Positions 33,310 to 39,823 of a stretch of 64,000 bases of DNA are shown here, in pieces (the first letter of the stretch is position 1; every line of letters starts with the position of its first letter). Made by a program: the position numbers and the translations under genes. The stretch comes from Amycolatopsis iheyensis (lineage in GTDB: Bacteria; Actinomycetota; Actinomycetes; Mycobacteriales; Pseudonocardiaceae). Location of the stretch: positions 1 to 64,000 of the forward strand of contig NZ_JAMXQV010000031.1 of the NCBI RefSeq assembly GCF_024703995.1. Reading direction: 5' to 3'. The notes under the pieces were generated by a model. It saw only the letters and a list, made by a program, of their open reading frames with translations, was not told where the DNA came from and made no database searches.

Positions 33310-33642
33310 CGACGCAGCCTCGCCCATCCGGCTCGCCCGCGCCGCAGTTTCGTGCCAACGCGTCGGAAAATTGTCGTCTGAGAGATCGTGTGCGGAGGTG
33401 TCTGGGCTGGGATGCGCTGCTGTATGGGTCGGCGGGTGCGGGCGGCGGGCGAGCCAATCCGAGGACACGAAGTCTGTCGCCCGCGGACTTCGAGGTTCGC
33501 GGGATCACCGACGGGTTGGTCCGCCTGTCGGACCGCTCGATCGCGGAGTCGTCGTCGAGAGGTGTGGGCGGACCTGCGCGCCAGAACGGCCGAGCGGCCG
33601 TCACTCGCCTGACGGCCGGCTCGTCCGTGCGGCGGCCGCTGC
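33310..33642. other. intergenic region with hairpin only
   Basis: No reading frame here has a ribosome site or family resemblance. Overlapping arginine-rich frames are the usual GC shadows. The only structure is the hairpin at 33596-33617 described separately. Confidence 0.45.
33596..33617 (-). terminator. terminator of the carbonic anhydrase gene
   Basis: GGCCGTCA-CTCGCC-TGACGGCC forms a perfect 8-bp stem 26 bases beyond the carbonic anhydrase stop, on the minus strand. Confidence 0.6.
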
Positions 33643-34131
33643 TCAGCTCACCTCGGTCAGCTTGCCGGTGGCGACGTCGAAGACGAAGCCGCGCACGGAG
33701 TCCTTCTTCGGGATGAACGGGCTGTTCTTGATCCGCGCGATCGACTGGCGGACGTCTTCGTCGAGGTCGCCGAAGGCTTCGGCGGCCCAGGCGGGCTTGA
33801 CGCCGACGTCTTCCTGGATGGACTGCTTGAAGTCGTCGTCGGTGAAGGTGAGCATGCCGCAGTCGGTGTGGTGGATGAGGATGATCTCTTCGGTGCCGAG
33901 CAGGCGCTGGCTGATGGCCAGGGAGCGGATTTCGTCTTCGGTGACGACGCCGCCGGCGTTGCGGATCACGTGGGCTTCGCCTTCGTTGAGGCCGAGGACG
34001 CCGTAGACGTTGATGCGGGCGTCCATGCAGGCGAGGACGGCGACGTGCTTGGCGGGCGGCAGCGGCAGTGGCCCGGTGAAGGTCGCGGCGTACTCGGCGT
34101 TGTTCGTCAGCAACTCGTCGGTGACTGACAT
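33643..34131 (-). CDS. beta-carbonic anhydrase
   Basis: A 162-residue zinc enzyme interconverting CO2 and bicarbonate. Zinc ligands are Cys35 (LACMDARI, with the catalytic Asp37-Arg39 dyad), His88 and Cys91 (IHHTDCGM). The short form without the extra C-terminal helices matches the mycobacterial Rv1284-type clade of beta-CAs. ATG 34131 has AAAGGAT upstream. The open frame extends upstream of the start without a stop and there encodes the tail of the PhoU remnant, so a read-through fusion is conceivable, but the internal start has its own ribosome site. Confidence 0.92.
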   Translation of the reverse strand: MSVTDELLTNNAEYAATFTGPLPLPPAKHVAVLACMDARINVYGVLGLNEGEAHVIRNAGGVVTEDEIRSLAISQRLLGTEEIILIHHTDCGMLTFTDDDFKQSIQEDVGVKPAWAAEAFGDLDEDVRQSIARIKNSPFIPKKDSVRGFVFDVATGKLTEVS

Positions 34132-34199
34132 GAGCGATCCTTTCTCAGCTGAATGGGATGCGCCGAGTGGATCGCTGCATGCACCTATGCGCAATTCTG

Positions 34200-34540
34200 C
34201 CCATGTACTGGACGGTTGCCGGCCCGATCGGGCGGCCGTGGCAATCCGTTCGCCCCACGGCCTCGGGAGGTCGCCGGTGTGTGCGAACTCCAGGCGCTTG
34301 GCGACGGAGACGGCCTGGTCGGCGAAGCGTTCGTAGAACCGTGGTCAGGGCGGCGACCCGCTGGTCGTGCTGCCAGTCGGTACCGGCGAGGGCCGTGAGC
34401 AGGTCGACGGCCTCGTCGGCGCGGCGGAGTTCGCTGAACCCGTCGCGGCCGGCGCGGACTTGGCCGCATTCGGCGATTTCGCCGTCGAGTCGGCCCATCT
34501 GCGCGAAGGTGGGCATGAGATCGGCCGGAACGGCGGGGCG
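34200..34540 (-). pseudogene. phosphate-regulator PhoU, C-terminal remnant
   Basis: Reading the minus strand, AVPADLMPTFAQMGRLDGEI, AECGQVRAGRDGFSELRRAD and EAVDLLTALAGTDWQHDQ are followed, one base out of frame near 34338, by RFYERFADQAVSVAKRLEFA and HTGDLPRPW. These are the third-helix and terminal RFYER(F/Y)AD(H/Q)AVSVA signatures of PhoU. The first half of PhoU is missing and another shift occurs around 34535. Only about 100 residues remain. The tail runs in frame into the carbonic anhydrase region without its own stop. No pst genes are nearby, so this looks like a transferred or rearranged fragment. Confidence 0.75.
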
Positions 34541-34602
34541 TGGGGTGGGAGATGCACGACGACTTTGCCGAGTCGTCGGTGTCCTCGTAGTTCGCGTTGT
34601 TC

Positions 34603-35291
34603 TCCACCATCCTCAACGGAGCGGTGCGGGCGCGGATGATCCCGGCGAACCCGTGCAACGGGGTCCGGTGTCGATGGGCGAGTTCGGCACCGAGCGGCGC
34701 GGGATCGAGATCCGGACGCCGCTGAAGGAAGTGGCGGGGAAGGTCTACAAGGGAGGCCGCCAGCGACCACCGACGCGGCGCGGCAACACCCGGTCCGAGA
34801 AGGGTGGGACGAAAACCCCTGCGGGGAGTCGGTTCGTTGCCTTGCCGCCGGGTGTCGCGGTGCTCTACGAGGAGCTGATGGGCAGCCATCGGGAGCCGTT
34901 TGGGCTGTGCACGCCGGAGGGACATCCGTGGCGGCGGTCGAACTTCCGGATCCGGTTCTGGCGGCCAGCGTGGGACGGCGACGAGTCCGGGGCGGGGGAG
35001 CGGCGGCCACCGATCCTGCCGACGTTCACGTTCCACGAGGGGCGGCACACGCACGCGACGTGGCTGACCGAGGACGGGATCCCGGAGGTCGCGCGACGCG
35101 CGCGGCTGGGGCAGAAGATGGAAGGGATCGCGCGGGTCTACGACCATGTGATGGTGAATCAGATCCTGGACGTCCTGCAGGAGCGTTGGCCGCGGTCGCC
35201 GGCGGCGCTGTATCCCCTGGGAGCGGGCCGAGCTGGTGCGCACTTGCGGTCCAGGCGGGCCGTCCCGGTACCGGGTGCCGTCGCCATCTGA
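34603..35291 (+). pseudogene. tyrosine-recombinase (phage/AICE integrase) remnant
   Basis: TILNGAVRARMIPANPCNGV at 34603 is the end of the core-binding domain. After a frame change near 34665 the catalytic domain follows: TPAGSRFVALPPGVAVLYEE, WRRSNFRIRFWRPAWDG, then the H-x-x-R box FHEGRHTHATWLTEDGIPEV and the nucleophile region MEGIARVYDHVMVNQIL, with Tyr. The first catalytic Arg segment is degraded, and the N-terminal arm-binding domain is gone. It ends shortly before a tRNA-Val gene, the usual arrangement of integrases that use tRNA 3' ends as attachment sites. It is therefore the scar of a lost integrative element. Confidence 0.8.
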
Positions 35292-35296
35292 CGACT

Positions 35297-35330
35297 GAAG
35301 CCCTGCCCCTCCGGGGAGGGACAGGGCTTC
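35297..35330 (-). terminator. terminator of the tRNA cluster
   Basis: GAAGCCCTG-C-CCCT-CCGG-GGAGGG-A-CAGGGCTTC forms a long hairpin 18 bases beyond the 3' end of tRNA-Val(GAC) on the minus strand. Confidence 0.7.
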
Positions 35331-35347
35331 TGACCTGCAGGTTCAGG

Positions 35348-35422
35348 TGGTGCGCGATACTGGGATTGAACCAGTGACCTCTTCCGTGTCAGGGAAGCGC
35401 TCTCCCGCTGAGCTAATCGCGC
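35348..35422 (-). tRNA. tRNA-Val (anticodon GAC)
   Basis: A 75-nt gene including an encoded CCA (35348-35350). The acceptor stem is GCGCGAT, the anticodon loop CTGACAC sits in a CTTCC/GGAAG stem, and the T-loop is GGTTCAATCCC. It is last in a minus-strand Gly-Cys-Val array and adjacent to the integrase remnant. Confidence 0.95.
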
Positions 35423-35423
35423 G

Positions 35424-35494
35424 AGGTGGAGACGGGATTCGAACCCGTGTACACGGCTTTGCAGGCCGTTGCCTCGCCTCTCGGCCACTCCACC
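35424..35494 (-). tRNA. tRNA-Cys (anticodon GCA)
   Basis: A 71-nt gene. The acceptor GGTGGAG pairs with CTCCACC, the anticodon loop is CTGCAAA, the T-loop is GGTTCGAATCC, and the discriminator is U with no encoded CCA. It ends one base before tRNA-Val begins, so both come from one precursor. Confidence 0.95.
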
Positions 35495-35515
35495 GCAAGG
35501 CTCGAGAGCCTATCG

Positions 35516-35588
35516 AGCGGATGACGGGATTCGAACCCGCGACCCTCACCTTGGCAAGGTGATGCGCTACCAGCTGCGCTACATCCGC
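35516..35588 (-). tRNA. tRNA-Gly (anticodon GCC)
   Basis: A 73-nt gene. The acceptor GCGGATG pairs with CATCCGC, the anticodon loop TTGCCAA sits in a CACCT/AGGTG stem, and the T-loop is GGTTCGAATCC. It is the first gene of the three-tRNA array. Confidence 0.95.
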
Positions 35589-35700
35589 ATTCCGCAGCTC
35601 CAGGGGCCTGAACCCTCGTCGCCGTGGTGTGAGAAAACCATATCGGACCCCGCAACCGGCTTTGACACCGGGGTGTCACTCCGCCGTTGCAAGCTCGTCA

Positions 35701-36126
35701 TCAGGCCAAATCGTGGGGGATGAGGTGGGTGAGGGCGTCGTCGACGTCGACCCACAGGTGCTCGTTGCCCGGGAGCACCACGTCGTACGTCCGGTCGAGG
35801 AAGTCCGCCAGCTCCTGGGCCGACGCCTCGAACATGGCGTGCCCGGACGGCGAGTTCAGCTCGATCAGCACCGACTCGGGATCCTCCACCGACGGGCGGA
35901 TGCGGACGTCCCCGTCACCCGCGTCGGCCAGGAGGCCGTCCGCGAGGAGGTCGCGTGCGTACACCCATTCGACCCAGCCGGCGCGGCCGGTGCGGAAGGC
36001 GGCGACGACCGCATACGGGTCGCGTGTGTCGTAGCGCAGTTCCACCTTGACCGGAACCGCGGGCGTCCGCGGCGCCAGCAGGTCGAAGACCGCCGTCGAG
36101 CGGAGCGTCACGTGATCGTTGCGCAT
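35701..36126 (-). CDS. SsgA-family sporulation/cell-division protein
   Basis: A 141-residue SsgA-like protein (SALP). Family signatures are VELRYDTRDPYAVVAAFRTG, VEWVYARDLLADGL, DVRIRPS and HAMFEASAQELADFLDRTYD. SALPs are unique to morphologically complex actinobacteria and steer FtsZ/septum placement and spore-wall remodelling. Length and motif order are closest to SsgB-type members, but I cannot separate SsgA/B/other with certainty. Start at 36126 behind AGGGTAGG. Monocistronic, divergent from the downstream tRNA-Val region. Confidence 0.9.
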   Translation of the reverse strand: MRNDHVTLRSTAVFDLLAPRTPAVPVKVELRYDTRDPYAVVAAFRTGRAGWVEWVYARDLLADGLLADAGDGDVRIRPSVEDPESVLIELNSPSGHAMFEASAQELADFLDRTYDVVLPGNEHLWVDVDDALTHLIPHDLA

Positions 36127-36467
36127 CGTCCTACCCTTCGTCTCCCTTCCCGGCCCGGCCCGGCCGAGGGCGTCACCACTGGGACGCGTCAGGAGGCCGA
36201 ATCCGTCACGAGTGCGCCGCATATCACCCGTCCGGGCTCATCGGCCCCCTCCACGCCCGTGATCACCCCACGACGCGCGATGGACCGCCGCGCCCCGTGA
36301 GGGCCCACTCGTCCATACTGCGCGGTTTAGCCGCCGGGCGATAGCACCGTCGCACGGATGTCGAACGTCGTGTCGGGCGGCCCCCGGCCGGCACAACCCC
36401 GGCTAGCTCGGGGTTGTTCGTTCCGTACTCGCCGGTAAGCGGAGTGTGGTCGGTCGAGACCACCCGT
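36127..36467. other. intergenic upstream of SsgA-family and tRNA-Val genes
   Basis: No gene is supported here. The part next to 36126 must hold the SsgA-family promoter (minus strand), but I could not fix -10/-35 boxes. A local direct pair GCCGCCGGGCG / GGCGGCCCCCGG makes weak hairpins only. Confidence 0.4.
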
Positions 36468-36498
36468 TTGCAGGCGTCCTGAAGTCGTACGCTAAAGT
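36468..36498 (+). promoter_or_regulatory. probable tRNA-Val promoter
   Basis: TTGCAG (36468-36473) and TAAAGT (36493-36498) are spaced by 19 bp, with transcription expected just upstream of the tRNA 5' end at 36517. The boxes stand out in otherwise GC-rich DNA. Confidence 0.45.
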
Positions 36499-36516
36499 TT
36501 CTTCAACACCGCGAGC

Positions 36517-36591
36517 GGGCGATTAGCTCAGCGGGAGAGCGCTTCGTTCACACCGAAGAGGTCACTGGTTCGATCCCAGTATCGCCCACCA
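36517..36591 (+). tRNA. tRNA-Val (anticodon CAC)
   Basis: A 75-nt gene including CCA (36589-36591). The acceptor is GGGCGAT, the anticodon loop TTCACAC sits in a CTTCG/CGAAG stem, and the T-loop is GGTTCGATCCC. It reads GUG codons, complementing the GAC isoacceptor 1.1 kb away, from which it differs mainly in the acceptor and anticodon stems. Confidence 0.95.
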
Positions 36592-36605
36592 GCACCGCGA
36601 CGCCG

Positions 36606-36634
36606 AAGGCCTCGGATCTCTCGATCCGGGGCCT
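36606..36634 (+). terminator. terminator after tRNA-Val(CAC)
   Basis: AGGCC-T-CGGATC / GATCCG-G-GGCCT around a TCTC loop is followed by TTGTTG, 15 bases beyond the CCA. Confidence 0.7.
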
Positions 36635-37323
36635 TTGTTGTGCGTGCCGCGCCCAGGTCGGCGCCGGATTCCGCGACGCGCGTCCAAGCGGAGTGAACGA
36701 TCCGTTCGGATCATGCGTATGTGCTGGCAGGAGCAGTTCGCGCCCGTGCCGCCGAGGCTCGCTGGATCTGCTTCCGGGGCCTGCCGTCGCGGCGGTCTTC
36801 TGTGGAACGAACCGCTCGGGAGGCTTCGATGTGATCCTCGGCACGCGGCAGCCGGGGACGTGCGACGAAAACCGGCACGCGTGACGATTTCGCGATGTAT
36901 GTCACTGCGTGATCACCGGCGGCCGCCGCGCCGGCCGCCGCGGCGCGCGGTGGTCCACTGTGGACCGCCGGCGCGGCCCAGTGTCCACAGTAGATTCCCG
37001 GCCGCGTTCGGCCGTTCGGAACAGCGTGGTCCACCCGAGTGCGGGTAACGCCCTTTTGGCTACATACCGTAGTTTTTCCGGGGATACGCACTATTACCCA
37101 TCGTCATCATCTTGTTATGTTGCGGCCATTTTCTGGCGGGGAAGTCGCACAGCATGTGGCTGGAAATCCTTGTAACGATGCTGAGAGAGTCGCCGATACC
37201 TTGCCGTGTGAACCGTCCGTGGGTGCTGCTCGAGTGATCGAGTCGCGATGACTCTCCGAAATCACATTCGGTGACGCTGCGTGTCCGCGGTCCCAACCCC
37301 GATCCCTGTTCCCGGGAGGTCAG
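36635..37323. promoter_or_regulatory. long leader upstream of the sugar-phosphate transferase
   Basis: No gene is supported in these ~690 bp. There is a perfect dyad GGTCCAC-T-GTGGACC at 36952-36966, with a related GTGTCCACAGT close by. The 37060-37140 stretch is markedly AT-rich for this genome (TAGTTTTTCCGG; ATCATCTTGTTATGTTG), which suggests promoter sequence and a long untranslated leader for the gene at 37324. I cannot assign a sigma factor. Confidence 0.4.
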
Positions 37324-38853
37324 ATGGAAGAGTCGGTGCGGCCTTCGTACACGGTGAGCCAGCCACCGCCGCACATCGACCTTCAGGCCATCCCGCGTCC
37401 CGCCAAGCGGGACGAGCAGCCGGGCGGCGAGGTGGGCGGCACCCCGTCCCCCAAGGCGTTGCCCGCGGCCTGGGAGGCGAGATACAGAGCCTGGGTCATC
37501 GGCAGCGACGTGTTCGTCACGCTGCTGGTGATCGCGATCAGCGCGTTCGTCATCGACCGCGTGGCCCCGCACGACATGCACGCCTTCGGCACGATCCTCG
37601 CGGTCTTCGTCTCCCTGCCGGTCAGCCGGGCGTGGAGCCCGCGCGTGCTCGGCGAAGGCGCGGAGGAGTACCGCACGCTCGGCCGCGGCTTCATCACCGC
37701 GGCCGTCCTGGTCGCACTGGGCGGCCTGCTGTTCGGCGCGCTCGAGGTCCAGGTCTGGGTGTTCGTGGTCGTGCCGGCCATCGCGCTCGTGGCGTTCCCG
37801 CAGCGGTACCTGCTGCGCCAGGTGCTGCACCGCAAGCGCGCCAAGGGACTCTGCCTGCTGCCGGTGATGGCGGCCGGCAGCCCGGAGACCGTCGCCGACC
37901 TCATCGCGCGCACCAAGTCCGAGGTCCACGTCGGCTGGCGCGTCGAGGCGGCCTGCACCTTCACCGGGCACGGCGCCGACCGCGACAGCGGCGAGATCGA
38001 CGGCGTCCCGGTCGTCGGGCGGCTCGAAGAACTGTCCCGGTACGTGCGCCGCGGCGGCTACCGCGTCGTCGCGATCACCGCCGACCAGTACTGGACGCCG
38101 AAGCGGCTGCAGCGGCTGGCCTGGGACATGGAGGGCACCGGCGCGGAGATGGTCGTGGCGCCCGTGCTGATGGAGGTCGCCGGGCCCCGGCTGAACGTGA
38201 CCGGCGTGCTCGGGATGCCGCTGCTGCGGGTCACCGCGCCGATGTTCACCGGCGGCCGCCGCGTGGTGAAGGAGATCGTGGACCGCGCCGGCTCCGCCTT
38301 CCTCCTGACCCTGCTTTCCCCGCTGCTGCTGGTGATCGCGCTGGCGATCAAGCTCAACGACCGCGGCCCGGTGATCTACCGCCAGCGCCGCGTCGGCCGC
38401 GACGGGGCGACGTTCACCATGCTCAAGTTCCGCACGATGGTCACGAACGCCGACGAAATCCGGAAAACGCTCGAGCAGGACAACGAAGGCGCGGGCCCGC
38501 TGTTCAAGATGAAGCGCGACCCGCGGATCACCCGCGTGGGTGGTTTCCTGCGCCGGTATTCGCTCGACGAAGTGCCGCAGCTGTTCAACGTCGTGTCCGG
38601 GAAGATGTCGCTCGTCGGCCCGCGGCCGCCGCTGCCGGAGGAGACGGCCCAGTACGCGCCGGACGCCCGCCGCCGGCTGCTGGTGAAGCCGGGCCTCACC
38701 GGGCTGTGGCAGGTGAGCGGCCGCAGCGACCTGACGTGGGCGGAGAGCATCCGGCTCGACCTGCGGTACGTGGAGGACTGGTCGCTGGCGCTGGACCTGG
38801 TGATCCTCTGGAAGACCTTCCGCGCGGTGATGGGTGGCCAGGGCGCCTACTGA
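37324..38853 (+). CDS. polyprenyl glycosylphosphotransferase (WcaJ/CpsE-type sugar transferase)
   Basis: A 509-residue membrane enzyme that starts exopolysaccharide repeat units by moving a sugar-1-phosphate onto undecaprenyl phosphate. The N-terminus is proline-rich, then about four helices (55-165), a Rossmann-like CoA_binding_3 region (180-290), a re-entrant helix near 320, and the catalytic bacterial sugar transferase domain: KLNDRGPVIYRQRRVGRDGA, FTMLKFRTMV, DEVPQLFNVVSGKMSLVGPR, LLVKPGLTGLWQVSGRSDLT. ATG 37324 follows GGGAGGTCAG. No other EPS genes are adjacent, so it may work with distant clusters. A strong hairpin terminates it. Confidence 0.92.
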   Translation: MEESVRPSYTVSQPPPHIDLQAIPRPAKRDEQPGGEVGGTPSPKALPAAWEARYRAWVIGSDVFVTLLVIAISAFVIDRVAPHDMHAFGTILAVFVSLPVSRAWSPRVLGEGAEEYRTLGRGFITAAVLVALGGLLFGALEVQVWVFVVVPAIALVAFPQRYLLRQVLHRKRAKGLCLLPVMAAGSPETVADLIARTKSEVHVGWRVEAACTFTGHGADRDSGEIDGVPVVGRLEELSRYVRRGGYRVVAITADQYWTPKRLQRLAWDMEGTGAEMVVAPVLMEVAGPRLNVTGVLGMPLLRVTAPMFTGGRRVVKEIVDRAGSAFLLTLLSPLLLVIALAIKLNDRGPVIYRQRRVGRDGATFTMLKFRTMVTNADEIRKTLEQDNEGAGPLFKMKRDPRITRVGGFLRRYSLDEVPQLFNVVSGKMSLVGPRPPLPEETAQYAPDARRRLLVKPGLTGLWQVSGRSDLTWAESIRLDLRYVEDWSLALDLVILWKTFRAVMGGQGAY

Positions 38854-38877
38854 GCCGCCCGACCGCGCGCTTCGCAC

Positions 38878-38916
38878 CACGGCCGCCGACCCCGCTGGAG
38901 GGGGTCGGCGGCCGTG
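38878..38916 (+). terminator. strong hairpin terminator
   Basis: CACGGCCGCCGACCCC pairs with GGGGTCGGCGGCCGTG around a GCTGGA-type loop, followed by TCATT, 25 bases after the sugar-transferase stop. Confidence 0.8.
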
Positions 38917-39002
38917 TCATTCGCGGAGGGGGACTGCCTCGAACGGCTGAGGGTTGTTCGCTCGCCGTAGCGCAATGCCTGCCGGCTGTGATCCACGCAA
39001 CT

Positions 39003-39033
39003 GGTTGAACGCGAAATAGTCAAACGCTCAACC
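39003..39033 (+). promoter_or_regulatory. candidate MarR operator before the nitroreductase
   Basis: GGTTGAACG (39003-39011) and CGCTCAACC (39025-39033) form an inverted repeat. Within it, TCAAACGCTCAA read on the other strand is TTGAGCGTTTGA, which resembles the TTGAGTGTTCAA dyad in front of the MarR gene at 42454. One regulator could bind both (inference). Confidence 0.45.
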
Positions 39034-39075
39034 TGGTTGCACGGGGTACCCGACCAACGGAAGGAACCCCGCCCC

Positions 39076-39690
39076 ATGACCACCTTTGCCGAGCAGACCG
39101 AGGCCCTCCAGCTCCCCGCGGACGTCCAGAACCTCCTCTTCCGCGAGGCGCGCACGGCCAACAGTTTCAGCTCCGAGCCGGTGACCGAGGAGCAGGTCCG
39201 CGCGATCTACGACCTCGTCAAGTGGGCCCCGACGTCGATGAACACGCAGCCGCTGCGGGCGCTGGTGCTCCGGACCGCCGAGGCGAAGGCCCGCCTGCTG
39301 CCCCACATGGCCCCGGGCAACCGGGACAAGACCGAGGCCGCGCCGCTGACCGTCGTGCTGGCCGCGGACGTCGACTTCCACGAGAACATCCCGCAGGTCT
39401 TCCCGCACGCCCCGCAGGTGAAGGACAACTTCTCCGACGAGCAGGGCCGCGTCGAGTTCAGCAAGCTCAACTCGCTCCTGCAGGTCGGCTACTTCATCAT
39501 CGGCGTTCGCGCGGCCGGGCTCGCCGCGGGCCCGATGACCGGCTTCGACGCCGCCGGCGTGGACGAGGAGTTCTTCGCGGACAAGAAGTGGCGCTCGCTG
39601 GTCGTCGTGAACGTCGGCAAGCCCGGCGAGAACCCGTGGTTCGACCGCCTGCCGCGGCTGGACTTCGACCAGGTCGTCGAAACGCTCTGA
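39076..39690 (+). CDS. nitroreductase-family FMN enzyme (malonic semialdehyde reductase RutE-like)
   Basis: A 204-residue flavoprotein of the RutE/YdfN subfamily. ARTANSFSSEPVTEEQVRAI, YDLVKWAPTSMNTQPLR (phosphate and FMN contacts), LNSLLQVGYFIIGVRAAGLA and GPMTGFDAAGVDEEFF match that group in order and length. RutE reduces malonic semialdehyde to 3-hydroxypropionate, and homologues also act as general quinone or nitro reductases. ATG 39076 follows AAGGAA. It is monocistronic, with its own operator-like dyad upstream and a hairpin downstream. There are no rut pyrimidine-degradation genes here, so a detoxification role is as likely. Confidence 0.85.
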   Translation: MTTFAEQTEALQLPADVQNLLFREARTANSFSSEPVTEEQVRAIYDLVKWAPTSMNTQPLRALVLRTAEAKARLLPHMAPGNRDKTEAAPLTVVLAADVDFHENIPQVFPHAPQVKDNFSDEQGRVEFSKLNSLLQVGYFIIGVRAAGLAAGPMTGFDAAGVDEEFFADKKWRSLVVVNVGKPGENPWFDRLPRLDFDQVVETL

Positions 39691-39701
39691 CCCGATCGGG
39701 G

Positions 39702-39731
39702 CGGGCCGTCTCCGGAACCGGGGGCGGCCCG
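39702..39731 (+). terminator. hairpin after the nitroreductase gene
   Basis: CGGGCC-GTCTCCGG-AACC-...-GGCCCG forms an imperfect stem 12 bases beyond the stop, before the thrS leader. Confidence 0.5.
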
Positions 39732-39823
39732 TTCGGCGTTCCCGGACGCGCGGTCAGGCGCGCTCGGGCCGCCGACTAGCATCGACCACGTCGTCTTTGT
39801 CACTCCAGTTCGAGGAGCCGATC

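Noticed and set aside
34158..34600. Plus-strand frame across the PhoU region as an integrase N-terminus
   Set aside because: Only the part after about 34600 resembles a recombinase. The preceding codons are arginine-rich shadow of the minus-strand PhoU remnant.
35348..36591. Duplicated attachment site formed by the two tRNA-Val genes
   Set aside because: Both are complete, functional-looking genes with different anticodons and acceptor stems. Their similarity is that expected of isoacceptors.
39691..39823. T-box riboswitch before thrS
   Set aside because: The leader is only about 130 bp, contains a simple hairpin and shows no T-box sequence.
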